From Syntrophobacterales bacterium (GTDB lineage: Bacteria > Desulfobacterota > Syntrophobacteria > BM002): a stretch of DNA of 16,689 nt. The notes beneath the pieces are model-generated. The model was not told the DNA's origin. It did not search any database and saw nothing but the letters and a program-made list of their open reading frames with translations. Position numbers and translations under genes: made by a program. The DNA lies in assembly GCA_030613915.1 (NCBI GenBank), contig JAUWKY010000005.1, forward strand, positions 1-16,689, in the 5' to 3' direction. Shown one piece after another: positions 6,296-13,859 of this stretch (the stretch's first letter is position 1; every line of letters starts with the position of its first letter).

Positions 6296-8704
6296 TCAAG
6301 AGCGGATTTCAGCCTGGAATGCGGCAATGACCTTTTGGCTAAATGCCGTATGGATTTCATTAACCTCCAGGTCAGTGAGACTGCGTTCTCCGGATCTGTA
6401 GGTGAGACGGAAGGCCAGACTCGTATTGTCTTTTTCTATCTGTTTGCCTTGGTACTGATCGAAGATGGTGATGGATTCAGCGTACTGCGGCCGATGTTGT
6501 TCTAGATAGTCGAGCAAATCCTGGGCGGCGACAGAACCAGAAACGACAATGGCCAGGTCACGGTTGACTGAGGGGAATCTTGGCAAGGGCTTGAACTTCT
6601 TCAGAGATACTGTTTTTTCCATGAGGAGGTCGAAGTCGATGTCAAAAACATATATGGGGCCTTTGAGGTCAAAGTCCTCTAGAACCCTGGGATGGACCTC
6701 CCCCAGGTCCCCCAGACAGGTGTCGGCCAGGAGGACACGCGCAGCCGCAGCTGGCTTTAAGTAAGGAGCTAGATCCGTATTGGCCCAACGAATATCTGCG
6801 ACTCCGAGGTCCTGAAAGAGAGCCTCGAGCGCACCTTTGATATCGAAGAAATCAACGCTCTGAGCTGGCTCGTTCCATCCTGCCGGCCGACGCGTACCAG
6901 AGAGCAGGCCACAAAGGTTGAATCGCTCTTCAGGAAGTTCCTCATCTCCCCTGGAGAAAAAGACTTTGCTGATTTCAACGAGTCTCAAATTAAAGTTGTT
7001 TTGGCGCTGGTTGCGGACGGCAGTTTCCAGCATACCTGGAACAAGTGAACTACGCATTACTGCCTGTTCCTCGCTCAAGGGGTTGCGAAGGGGAAGGAGC
7101 CGCCTCCGCCGGTCATCCTCTTCGAGTCGCAGCAGTTCAACAGCTTGAGGGCTGATGAATGAGTAGGAGATAATTTCGCAGAAACCATGGGCTGCAAGGA
7201 GCTCTTTGGTCTGCTGTCGGATGACCTGATCTTGAGCCGGCTTGGCTGAAGCCAAGCGAGCCATAGGTGAAGCACTGGGGATACGGTCGTATCCTGCCAG
7301 GCGGGCCACTTCTTCCATGAGATCCACTTCGCGGCTAAGGTCGGCGCGAAAAGATGGTGGATCTACTACGAGGAGGTCCTCTTTAGCGGTGCGGACTTTC
7401 AACTGGATCGACTCCAAATATTTACAGATTTCTTCCCTGGTGAAATCCGTACCAAGGAAGCGATTGGTTCTAGACCCGTGGAGTTGTATCGATTCCTGCC
7501 TGAATGGAACTGGATAGACATCAATGTAGCCTGCGGCCAACTCACCATCGCCCAGTTCCACCATAAGCTGGGCGGCCCGATCCAATGCGGTCAGCACGCC
7601 CTCAGGGTCTACCCGCCGCTCAAAGCGATAGGATGATTCGGTGCTCATTCCAAGGGTTTTGGCGGTTCGCCTGGTGCCAGTTGGTTGAAAATGGGCACTT
7701 TCGATAAGAACGGTATTAGTGTCGGGAGTAATCACCGAGTCAAGGCCGCCCATGATGCCAGCCAGGGCTACGCAGTGGCTGGCATCACAGATAAGCAACA
7801 TATTGCGCTGCAACTGATGCTTCTGGCCGTCCAGAGTTACGAAAGTTTCATTTGGTCGCGCCCGACGTACCACAATACGGTTGCCGTCCAGACGGTGGTA
7901 GTCGAAGGCGTGCAAGGGTTGGCCCAACTCCAGCATAACATAGTTGGTAACATCTACTATGTTGTTGATGGCACGGATACCCTGAGCCTCCAAACGCTGT
8001 CGCAGCCAAAGAGGAGAGGTCTTAATGGTAACATTTTGAACCACCCGGGCGGCATAGCGAGGGCAAAGGTCCGGGTCTTCGATGGTTACTGAGGTCAAAG
8101 TTTCTACTGCCGGACCGGTCTCCTTGAGGTTAATGGGAGGTAAAGACCACGGGAGCCCGAAGAGGGCCGCCACCTCCCTGGCGATGCCCACGAGGCTCAG
8201 ACAGTCGGCCCTGTTTGGCGTAATGCCAATATCCAGAACGTCGTCTTCGAGTTCAAGAGCTTCAGCCAGGGGGGTTCCGGGGGACAAGTTGGAATCCAGG
8301 ACCATTATGTTGCTAGCGTCTTCTCCCAGACCGAGTTCTTTTTCTGAACAAAGCATGCCTTGGGAGAATACGCCATGAATTTCAGCTGAGCTAATCTCAG
8401 CACCGTCAGCAAGACAAGCGCCATCCAGGGCAAGAGGCACTATCTGCCCCTCCACCACATTGGGAGCACCGCAGACCACATCCAGCGAACCTCCAGACCC
8501 CTGTACCTTGCAGACCTGGAGATGCTCAACAGCGGGATGTTGCTTTATGCTTTGGATGCTACCCACCACAACCCGCTCCAGGCCAAAGCGGAAAGGCTCG
8601 ATGGCTTCCACTTCCAACCCGGCCATGGTAAGCCGGTGGGCAATCTCGTCAGGTGAAGCATCACAGCTGACCAAGGAGCGCAGCCATTTGAGGCTAATCA
8701 GCAT
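6296..8704 (-). CDS. pheT: Phenylalanyl-tRNA synthetase beta subunit
   Basis: The 802-residue product matches the length and domain order of bacterial PheT. An N-terminal tRNA-binding OB domain is at about 40-150 (VVVGSIQSIKQHPAVEHLQVCKV). Then come the B3/B4 editing region (ITPNRADCLSLVGIAREVAALF and beyond), a B5 domain (about 405-475, RTNRFLGTDFTREEICKYL), a catalytic-like core, and a C-terminal ferredoxin-fold anticodon-binding domain (about 708-801) beginning FPSVNRDLAIVV. It forms the alpha2-beta2 enzyme with PheS and charges tRNA-Phe. The start ATG at 8704 has a GAAGGA ribosome site 8 nt upstream. A 200-bp gap holding a fold-back repeat separates it from pheS. In many genomes the two are almost contiguous, so the repeat probably widened the gap. 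Confidence 0.97.
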   Translation of the reverse strand: MLISLKWLRSLVSCDASPDEIAHRLTMAGLEVEAIEPFRFGLERVVVGSIQSIKQHPAVEHLQVCKVQGSGGSLDVVCGAPNVVEGQIVPLALDGACLADGAEISSAEIHGVFSQGMLCSEKELGLGEDASNIMVLDSNLSPGTPLAEALELEDDVLDIGITPNRADCLSLVGIAREVAALFGLPWSLPPINLKETGPAVETLTSVTIEDPDLCPRYAARVVQNVTIKTSPLWLRQRLEAQGIRAINNIVDVTNYVMLELGQPLHAFDYHRLDGNRIVVRRARPNETFVTLDGQKHQLQRNMLLICDASHCVALAGIMGGLDSVITPDTNTVLIESAHFQPTGTRRTAKTLGMSTESSYRFERRVDPEGVLTALDRAAQLMVELGDGELAAGYIDVYPVPFRQESIQLHGSRTNRFLGTDFTREEICKYLESIQLKVRTAKEDLLVVDPPSFRADLSREVDLMEEVARLAGYDRIPSASPMARLASAKPAQDQVIRQQTKELLAAHGFCEIISYSFISPQAVELLRLEEDDRRRRLLPLRNPLSEEQAVMRSSLVPGMLETAVRNQRQNNFNLRLVEISKVFFSRGDEELPEERFNLCGLLSGTRRPAGWNEPAQSVDFFDIKGALEALFQDLGVADIRWANTDLAPYLKPAAAARVLLADTCLGDLGEVHPRVLEDFDLKGPIYVFDIDFDLLMEKTVSLKKFKPLPRFPSVNRDLAIVVSGSVAAQDLLDYLEQHRPQYAESITIFDQYQGKQIEKDNTSLAFRLTYRSGERSLTDLEVNEIHTAFSQKVIAAFQAEIRS

Positions 8705-8747
8705 TATCTAGTCCTTCGGTCGTTGAGATTCCAGCATGGTAACTGAC

Positions 8748-8911
8748 GGAGTAATGGAGTGAGGCGAACTTATGAAATCCTAAACTCCAAGCACCACATC
8801 TCAGGTTTATAGGTGTCAGGTGTCAGGAAAGAGAGAGGCAAAGGCTGAAACCTGAAACCTGTCGAAGATCCCGTCTGAAGCGAAGCGGCAGCGGGGAACA
8901 CTGAAACCTCA
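8748..8911 (-). repeat. Fold-back intergenic repeat, copy A (pheS-pheT gap)
   Basis: On the minus strand this copy begins at the pheS stop (TGAGGTTTCAGTGTTC) and continues with AGGTTTCAGGTTTCAG. A pyrimidine-rich spacer leads to CCTGACACCTGACACC, then CTGAGATGTGGTGCTTGGAG, and it ends near CTCCATTACTCC (complement of 8748-8759). The same blocks occur in the same order in copy B at 15851-16023 on the plus strand. It carries an extra GC-rich segment near 8867-8900 that is not in copy B. Confidence 0.75.
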
Positions 8912-9913
8912 AAATTGCTCCAGGAACCGCAGGTCGTTATCAAAAAACAACCGGAGGTCGTTGATTCCGTACTTGAGCATGGCAATGCGTTCGATGCCCA
9001 TGCCAAAAGCATATCCGGTAACCTCTTCCGGATCATAGCCAACCATTTTGAACACTTCTGGATCGACCATGCCGGAGCCCAGAATCTCCAGCCAACCAGT
9101 TTCCGAACAAACCCGGCAACCCTCACCCCGACACATGACACACTGGATGTCCACCTCTGCGCTGGGCTCGGTAAAAGGAAAAAAACTGGGACGGAAGCGC
9201 AGATCCACATCCGCTCCAAACATCTGGTGCACGAAAACGGTGAGCACACCTTTGAGGTCACCGAACGAGACGTCCTTGTCCACCATGAGCCCCTCAACCT
9301 GATGGAACATGGGGGTGTGAGTCACGTCTGAATCACACCTGTAAGCCTTGCCGGGTGCAATTATTCGCACGGGTGGTGGTTGTTTTTCCATAACCCGCAC
9401 TTGAATAGGGGATGTGTGGGTACGCAAGACGATATTGTCCGTGACGTAGAAAGTATCTTGCATGTCACGGGCAGGATGATCTTTGGGGATATTGAGGGCC
9501 TCGAAATTGTAGTAGTCCAACTCCACATCTGGGCCTTCAACCACCTCGAATCCCAGACGCTGAAAGATTTCTGCGATCTCCATGCCGACCCGGGTGATGG
9601 GGTGCAGATGGCCTAGGTGCGGCAACCTGCCCGGCAGGGAAATATCTAAAGCAGTAAGGTGAGCAGAGATGGAGGTGGTGCGGGATTTAGCCTCTTCAAA
9701 AGCGCTTTCCAGACGAACGCGTGTCTCATTCAGAATCTTGCCAAGAACAGGACGCTCTTCTGCGGGACTTTCCCCCAGTTTCTTAAACAGGTGGGAAAGC
9801 GTTCCCTTGCGCCCCAGCACATCGAGGCGCAGTCGTTCCACATCCTTGGCGTTATCGATGGTTGCCAACCGCTCGATGGTTTCCTGAAGGAGGGTATCAA
9901 TTTCTTGTTTCAT
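8909..9913 (-). CDS. pheS: Phenylalanyl-tRNA synthetase alpha subunit
   Basis: From the ATG at 9913 the product is 334 residues, typical for bacterial PheS. The N-terminal coiled-coil region (MKQEIDTLLQETIERL) is followed by the class II catalytic core. Motif 2 is FHQVEGLMVD and motif 3 is GYAFGMGIERIAMLKYGINDLR. The family's C-terminus NDLRFLEQF is intact. It supplies the aminoacylation site of the PheST heterotetramer. A longer in-frame TTG start at 9970 lies inside rplT and lacks family support. The ATG is 19 nt after the rplT stop. The expected ribosome site is missing: the stretch before the ATG reads TCCTCCC, which resembles an anti-Shine-Dalgarno sequence, so initiation may rely on coupling to rplT. 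Confidence 0.97.
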   Translation of the reverse strand: MKQEIDTLLQETIERLATIDNAKDVERLRLDVLGRKGTLSHLFKKLGESPAEERPVLGKILNETRVRLESAFEEAKSRTTSISAHLTALDISLPGRLPHLGHLHPITRVGMEIAEIFQRLGFEVVEGPDVELDYYNFEALNIPKDHPARDMQDTFYVTDNIVLRTHTSPIQVRVMEKQPPPVRIIAPGKAYRCDSDVTHTPMFHQVEGLMVDKDVSFGDLKGVLTVFVHQMFGADVDLRFRPSFFPFTEPSAEVDIQCVMCRGEGCRVCSETGWLEILGSGMVDPEVFKMVGYDPEEVTGYAFGMGIERIAMLKYGINDLRLFFDNDLRFLEQF

Positions 9914-9932
9914 CGTTTTGGGAGGAAAACAT

Positions 9933-10286
9933 CTAGGCGTCCCGGCGGGCCAGTTCCGCGATCTGAGCAAAGCCGTGGGGATCGTTGACGGCGAGATCGG
10001 CCAACACCTTACGATCCAGGCCTATTCCGGCCTTCTTGAGACCATCCATAAACCTGCTGTAAGAGAGGCCATTCATACGGGCAGCCGCGTTTATCCGGGT
10101 GATCCAAAGTGAACGAAACTGACGTTTACGAACACGTCGATCACGATAGGCATACTGGAGCGCCCTTGCCACATTCACGCGGGCTGCGCGCAGCGACTTG
10201 CTTCGCGCTCCGCGAGATCCCTTCGCCTGTTTCAGTATCTTCTTGCGTCGTCTTCTGGAAGAAACTGCGTTAGTGACGCGTGCCAT
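9933..10286 (-). CDS. rplT: Ribosomal protein L20
   Basis: The 117-residue very basic product is full-length L20. It has the N-terminal [20 protein letters not shown], the central [19 protein letters not shown] block, and the C-terminal globular part with [11 protein letters not shown]20 binds 23S rRNA early in large-subunit assembly. In E. coli and Bacillus it also represses its own operon by binding the leader mRNA. The ATG at 10286 has a good ribosome site (AGGGGTGA). It follows rpmI by about 100 bp. Confidence 0.98.
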   Translation of the reverse strand: MARVTNAVSSRRRRKKILKQAKGSRGARSKSLRAARVNVARALQYAYRDRRVRKRQFRSLWITRINAAARMNGLSYSRFMDGLKKAGIGLDRKVLADLAVNDPHGFAQIAELARRDA

Positions 10287-10388
10287 GATTCACCCCTATT
10301 CGGATAACAATCTAAAATTGTCAAAAAAAGAAGCATCCCTGGCGTCTTTCTGGGGTTCTATACCCATCTGGACGCCATTTCCACGTGC

Positions 10389-10586
10389 TTATGCATAGGG
10401 CAGCATCCGCCGAACTCCTCGGACATTTGTGGAGTCAACAAGACCAGACTTCCGCAGGTTTCGCTTCCTCTTTGCTGATTTCTTCGTCAAGATGTGACTT
10501 CTAAACGCTTTAGAGCGGCGGAACTTTCCGGTGCCGGTAGTTTTGAAACGCTTGGCTGCGCCGCGATTGCTTTTCATCTTAGGCAT
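10389..10586 (-). CDS. rpmI: Ribosomal protein L35
   Basis: The 65-residue basic product is full-length L35 ([20 protein letters not shown] at the start, then [26 protein letters not shown]). It is a large-subunit protein. The ATG at 10586 has a GGGAG ribosome site 7 nt upstream. It sits between infC and rplT as in nearly all bacteria, and has its own promoter about 45 bp before the start. Confidence 0.98.
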   Translation of the reverse strand: MPKMKSNRGAAKRFKTTGTGKFRRSKAFRSHILTKKSAKRKRNLRKSGLVDSTNVRGVRRMLPYA

Positions 10587-10627
10587 TGTAACTCCCGTGT
10601 GGTCTCAGCACTACAAACGAATCAAAA

Positions 10628-10656
10628 AACATATCTTCTCGTCCAGAAATTGTCAA
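10628..10656 (-). promoter_or_regulatory. Strong predicted sigma70 promoter for rpmI-rplT(-pheST)
   Basis: On the minus strand a perfect -35 box TTGACA (10656-10651) is followed after exactly 17 bp by a -10 box TATGTT (10633-10628) and a T-run. Transcription would begin near 10621, leaving a leader of about 35 nt before rpmI. It would allow L35, L20 and PheST to be made independently of thrS-infC read-through. Confidence 0.75.
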
Positions 10657-10693
10657 GAGATTTCTAGGTTGATGAAGACGGCAGCGACAGCCC

Positions 10694-10716
10694 GCAAGCA
10701 GGGCTCCCTGGCTTGC
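10694..10716 (-). other. Stable hairpin in the infC-rpmI gap
   Basis: The arms gcaagcaggg and ccctg-g-cttgc pair over about nine bases with one bulged base and a tight loop. No U-run follows on the minus strand. It lies upstream of the rpmI promoter, so it is present only in transcripts reading through from infC. It could be a processing or Rho-linked 3' end, or part of an L20-responsive leader. Sequence alone does not decide. Confidence 0.4.
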
Positions 10717-10783
10717 AAACTCAACCCGCGTGTGTGCTCTAGTGCAGGCTCTCGGTGCAGGTCTCAGGTTCCTCCCAGAAAAG

Positions 10784-11293
10784 CTACGAGCGAGGAGCCA
10801 GTATCATGGTCATGTTTCTTCCCTCGAGCTTGGGCGTTTGTTCCACAACACCTTCTTCTTCAGTGTCCGCTATGATACGCTCGAGGACTTTCAATCCTAG
10901 TTGAGAATGGGCTATTTCTCGCCCGCGGAACATGATAGTTACCTTTGCCTTATTGTTCTCCCCGAGGAAACGTTTGATGTGCCGCAGCTTAAACTTATAA
11001 TCATGTTCTTCGGTCTTAGGACGAATTTTCACTTCTTTTATCTGGATTATAGTCTGCTTCTTTTTCGCTTCCTGTAATTTCTTGCTCTGCAAGTATTTGT
11101 ACTTACCATAGTCCATTATCTTGCATACAGGCGGCGTTGCTTTGGGCGCCACTTCCACCAGGTCCATTTTTTCTGCCGTTGCACGCTCCAAAGCTTCTTC
11201 CAGCGGCACTATCCCCAGTTGATCGCCGTCTACACCTATAAGACGGACTTGGGGCGCTCTGATCTTGAGATTTACGTTAATGTGCTTATTTAT
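10784..11293 (-). CDS. infC: Translation initiation factor IF-3 with a non-canonical start codon
   Basis: The product is IF-3: N-terminal INVNLKIRAPQVRLIGVDGDQLGIVPLEEAL, linker VAPKATPPVCKIMDYGKYKY, and a C-terminal domain KEVKIRPKTEEHDYKFKLRHIKRFL ending in MTMILAPRS. It keeps ribosomal subunits apart and proofreads the start codon. The first ATG/GTG/TTG in frame is a GTG at 11209, which would delete conserved N-terminal residues. Upstream the frame is open back to a TAA with no normal start codon. I place the start at ATA (11293-11291), 8 nt after a perfect AAGGAGG, giving 169 residues. An ATT at 11281-11279 is the alternative but lies 20 nt from the site. E. coli infC uses AUU, and IF-3 represses its own initiation there. 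The same control is likely here. Confidence 0.93.
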   Translation of the reverse strand: MNKHINVNLKIRAPQVRLIGVDGDQLGIVPLEEALERATAEKMDLVEVAPKATPPVCKIMDYGKYKYLQSKKLQEAKKKQTIIQIKEVKIRPKTEEHDYKFKLRHIKRFLGENNKAKVTIMFRGREIAHSQLGLKVLERIIADTEEEGVVEQTPKLEGRNMTMILAPRS

Positions 11294-11300
11294 TTTCCTT

Positions 11301-11308
11301 CCCTCCTT
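11301..11308 (-). promoter_or_regulatory. infC ribosome binding site that fixes the start
   Basis: AAGGAGGG on the minus strand matches the 16S 3' end fully. Its 8-nt spacing to ATA (11293-11291) and 20-nt spacing to ATT (11281-11279) favour the AUA start. Confidence 0.7.
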
Positions 11309-11445
11309 TCTGGGATGAAATTGAGTTTCTGGTCGTTAACTGAAATAAATTGTTTTGAACATTAGAGCATTGGTATTTCTAATTTCTAGCTCGCCATATG
11401 CAGGGCCTTGTAGTAAGAATCTAGCATTTTGTATGCCGAAAAACA

Positions 11446-13374
11446 CTATGCTACTTTAAGAATCGAATCGGTTACCGCGTTTTCTTCCCTAACCAGTTCA
11501 ACGAAATCCGCCACCTCCATGAGCTTCAAATCCTTGCCGTCCCTTCGACGAGGTGAGACTCCAGCGGCTTCCACCTCCCGGTCGCCCACTACCAGCATAT
11601 AGGGAATCTTCTGAAGCTGTGCTTCTCTGATCTTGTAGCCCAATTTTTCGTTCCGTAAGTCCTTTTCCACTCGGATGCCAGCATTCAAGAGCTGCTTGTA
11701 GAGTTCTTCGCCGTACGATTGATGTCGGTCGGTAACTGTGAGGATGATGGTCTGTACCGGTGCCAGCCAGGTGGGAAAGGCGCCAGCGTAATGTTCAATG
11801 AGAACCCCTAGGAAGCGTTCCATACTGCCAAGAAGGGTGCGATGGAGCATCACCGGACGGTGCTTTCCACCATCAGGCCCGATGTACGTTAGATCAAAAC
11901 GCTCCGGCAAGGTGAAGTCGCACTGAATGGTGGAGCACTGCCAACGACGATTTAAGGCATCTTTCAGCAGGATGTCGATTTTGGGACCATAAAATGCGCC
12001 TTCACCGGCACAAATTTTATAAGGGAGCTGTTTATCAGTAAGTGCTTTTTCCAGAGCGACGGTGGCCCTTTCCCAATCTTCGTCAGTGCCGATACGTTTC
12101 TCTGGTTGGGTGCTGAGCTCAATCTCGTACTCGAAACCGAATAATTCCAACATGTCCAGGGCGAAATCAATAACCCCCTTGATCTCGTCGTTCAGTTGTT
12201 CCGGAGTACAGATGAGATGAGCATCATCCTGAGTGAATTGACGCACTCGTGTCAGGCCATGAAGCACCCCGGACTTTTCGTGTCGGTGCACCAGACCCAT
12301 CTCGAAATATCGTATGGGCAGATCGCGGTAAGAACGAATTGTGGATTTATAGATGAGCATATGGGCCAGACAGTTCATGGGCTTGATACCATAGGACTGG
12401 CCTTCCACCTCTGTGAAGTACATATTTTCCCGATAGTTTTCGAAGTGCCCCGACTTCTTCCACATTTCGGTCTTGAGCAGTTGGGGCCCGCTGACCATTT
12501 GATACCCGCGGCGGAGATGTACTTCCTTCTCGAAGGTCTCTATGATATGGCGGAGCAGAGCTCCTTTGGGATGATAGATGACCAGTCCTGGTCCCGCCTC
12601 ATCACTTATATGGAAGAGATCCAGTTCTTTCCCTAGCTTACGGTGATCTCGTTTTTTTGCTTCCTCAAGAAGTTGTAAATGTCTCTTAAGGTCCTTCTTG
12701 GAAAAAAAGGCTGTGCCGTAGATGCGCTGCAGCATTGGATTGCGCTCGTCACCCCGCCAGTAGGCTCCGGCAACTCCGGTGAGCTTAAAGGCTTTGACCT
12801 CACTGGTGTTAACCAGGTGGGGGCCGCGGCAGAGGTCAAGCCAATCATCCTGTCCGTAGACCGACACCACCGGCTCGTCCATCTCTTCCAGCATTTCGAC
12901 CTTGTAGGTCTCGTTGCGCTCAGTGAAGACTCGGATTGCTTCCTGCCGATCCAGTTCCCTACGAAAGACAGGCAAAGCTTGCTGGATTATCTCCTGCATT
13001 TTAGCTTCGATTTTGGGAATATCCTCTACACTGAAGGTTTCAGGGTAATCAAAATCATAGTAGAAACCGTTTTCGATGGCTGGGCCAATAGTAATTTTGG
13101 CTTCCGGATACAGGCTTTGCACCGCCTGGGCCATGACGTGCGAAGCAGTGTGGCGCAGAATCTCCAGGGTCTCTTCGTTATTCTGGTTCAGCGGTTCGAT
13201 GGTGCAATCCTGTTCCAACGGTCTGCTGAGATCAACGAGTTCGCCGTTTATCTTAGCGGCAACCGCGGGGTTGCCCTTTTTCACTCGCAGACGTTCCAGA
13301 GCTTCCCCTGCACTTATGCCCTTCGGCAAGCGGTGGCTTTCATCACTCCCAATTGATACGTTTATTTCTTCCAT
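11446..13374 (-). CDS. thrS: Threonyl-tRNA synthetase
   Basis: The 642-residue product is full-length ThrRS. A TGS domain is at 1-63. The editing domain has HTASH (75-79) and LCRGPH (C182, H186), which remove mischarged serine. The class II core has the zinc-ligand cysteine in PMNCLAHM (335) and motif 2 around FEMGLVHRHEKSG. A C-terminal anticodon-binding domain ends near 640. The order thrS-infC-rpmI-rplT-pheST is widely conserved. The ATG at 13374 has only a weak purine-rich ribosome site. An intrinsic-terminator-like hairpin ends about 18 nt before the start, so expression probably depends on read-through from tRNA-Val. No T-box motif is visible. Confidence 0.98.
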   Translation of the reverse strand: MEEINVSIGSDESHRLPKGISAGEALERLRVKKGNPAVAAKINGELVDLSRPLEQDCTIEPLNQNNEETLEILRHTASHVMAQAVQSLYPEAKITIGPAIENGFYYDFDYPETFSVEDIPKIEAKMQEIIQQALPVFRRELDRQEAIRVFTERNETYKVEMLEEMDEPVVSVYGQDDWLDLCRGPHLVNTSEVKAFKLTGVAGAYWRGDERNPMLQRIYGTAFFSKKDLKRHLQLLEEAKKRDHRKLGKELDLFHISDEAGPGLVIYHPKGALLRHIIETFEKEVHLRRGYQMVSGPQLLKTEMWKKSGHFENYRENMYFTEVEGQSYGIKPMNCLAHMLIYKSTIRSYRDLPIRYFEMGLVHRHEKSGVLHGLTRVRQFTQDDAHLICTPEQLNDEIKGVIDFALDMLELFGFEYEIELSTQPEKRIGTDEDWERATVALEKALTDKQLPYKICAGEGAFYGPKIDILLKDALNRRWQCSTIQCDFTLPERFDLTYIGPDGGKHRPVMLHRTLLGSMERFLGVLIEHYAGAFPTWLAPVQTIILTVTDRHQSYGEELYKQLLNAGIRVEKDLRNEKLGYKIREAQLQKIPYMLVVGDREVEAAGVSPRRRDGKDLKLMEVADFVELVREENAVTDSILKVA

Positions 13375-13391
13375 TGCTTTTCCATCTCACT

Positions 13392-13431
13392 AAATAAGAA
13401 AAGGCACCCGAGCTCTACCTCGCCGATGCCT
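13392..13431 (-). terminator. Intrinsic terminator / possible attenuator between tRNA-Val and thrS
   Basis: On the minus strand AGGCATC pairs with GGTGCCT (seven pairs including one G-U). Inside it, CGAG pairs with CTCG around a six-base loop, after a GG bulge. TTTTCTTATTT follows at once. This is a good Rho-independent terminator for the tRNA transcript. It also sits directly before thrS with no room for a promoter after it. Confidence 0.7.
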
Positions 13432-13461
13432 CTAGCTGACTACTATTAGTTGATTCGCATG

Positions 13462-13482
13462 AAGGTCGTTATCAACACCTTT
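13462..13482 (-). other. Upstream hairpin in the tRNA-Val to thrS leader, with an alternative pairing
   Basis: On the minus strand AAGGTGTT pairs with AAC-g-ACCTT around a GAT loop (one bulge). The GTTGAT inside it can instead pair with ATCAAC further downstream (complement of 13449-13454). The leader therefore has at least two competing folds ahead of the terminator, as attenuators do. No anti-terminator strand reaching the terminator stem was identified. Confidence 0.35.
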
Positions 13483-13494
13483 GAAGAGTGGATC

Positions 13495-13569
13495 TGGTAG
13501 GCACGTGGGGATTTGAACCCCAGACCCCTACCGCGTCAAGGTAGTGCTCTCCCCCTGAGCTACGTGCCT
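13495..13569 (-). tRNA. tRNA-Val, anticodon GAC, CCA encoded
   Basis: All four arms fold. The acceptor AGGCACG pairs with CGTGCCT, and the D stem GCTC with GAGC. The anticodon stem CTACC/GGTAG holds loop TTGACGC (anticodon GAC, reading GUC/GUU valine codons). The T stem TGGGG/CCCCA holds loop TTCAAAT. The variable loop is five bases and the discriminator is A, as expected for tRNA-Val. The 3' CCA is encoded (13497-13495). Total 75 nt. It is the first gene of the thrS block and has its own promoter. Confidence 0.97.
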
Positions 13570-13588
13570 ATGATTAAAGCATATACTA

Positions 13589-13615
13589 AGTATCAAGACA
13601 GGTGGTCACTGTCAA
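13589..13615 (-). promoter_or_regulatory. Predicted promoter of tRNA-Val
   Basis: A perfect -35 box TTGACA (13615-13610) is followed after 15 bp by GATACT (13594-13589), a four-of-six match to the -10 box. The spacing is short, so the exact -10 is uncertain. A start near 13582 would leave about 12 nt before the mature tRNA. Confidence 0.5.
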
Positions 13616-13631
13616 GAGAAATTTCCCAAAA

Positions 13632-13857
13632 GCCAGCAGGCAGCAGGCAGCAAGCAGCAGGCAGATTTTAGATTGCAGATTTGTCCTTCGGACTCCCACC
13701 CTTCGGGCGGGTTCCCGGTTTCAGATTGCGGATTTCATCTTACAACAAATGACAGCGCAGCGTACTGACGGCGAAGCCGTAATGACAACGAAGCGCAAAT
13801 GCACGAAGTGTAATGACTTGTGGCTGCCAGCTGCCAACTGTTCACTGCCTGCTGCTT
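13632..13857. repeat. Fold-back intergenic repeat C between pgsA and tRNA-Val
   Basis: The left arm (13632-13664) is built from GCAGGCA-type units. The right arm (13822-13857) carries the complementary ctgcctgctgc and ctgccagctgcc blocks, so the ends can fold together. The centre holds AGATTGCAGATTT and CAGATTGCGGATTT near-repeats and two small hairpins with C(TTCG)G loops (13683-13693 and 13695-13711). The element abuts the pgsA stop. It shares no clear sequence with copies A and B and appears to be a different family. Confidence 0.6.
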
Positions 13858-13859
13858 TT

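Noticed and set aside
9930..9932. Short pheS leader ORF starting at ATG 9932
   Set aside because: It has only 11 codons, no phenylalanine run and no ribosome site, so it is unlike the E. coli pheST leader peptide.
9933..9988. Longer PheS start at 9970 (TTG)
   Set aside because: It would overlap rplT by 38 bp and add residues absent from the PheS family. The ATG at 9913 matches the normal N-terminus.
10784..11209. IF-3 starting at the GTG at 11209
   Set aside because: It would remove the conserved IRAPQVRLIG N-terminal block and lacks a ribosome site. The AAGGAGG site lies upstream of the rare start codon.
12196..13356. Long plus-strand frames (up to 225 codons) antisense to thrS
   Set aside because: thrS is unmistakable on the minus strand. 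The antisense frames reflect its codon bias and have no domain.
13375..13494. T-box riboswitch before thrS
   Set aside because: No T-box consensus (AGGGUGGNACCGCG type) or specifier-loop layout is present; only a terminator and small hairpins.
13632..13857. CRISPR-like array in the GCAGGCA repeats
   Set aside because: Units are about seven bases, imperfect and inverted at the two ends, with no regular spacers.
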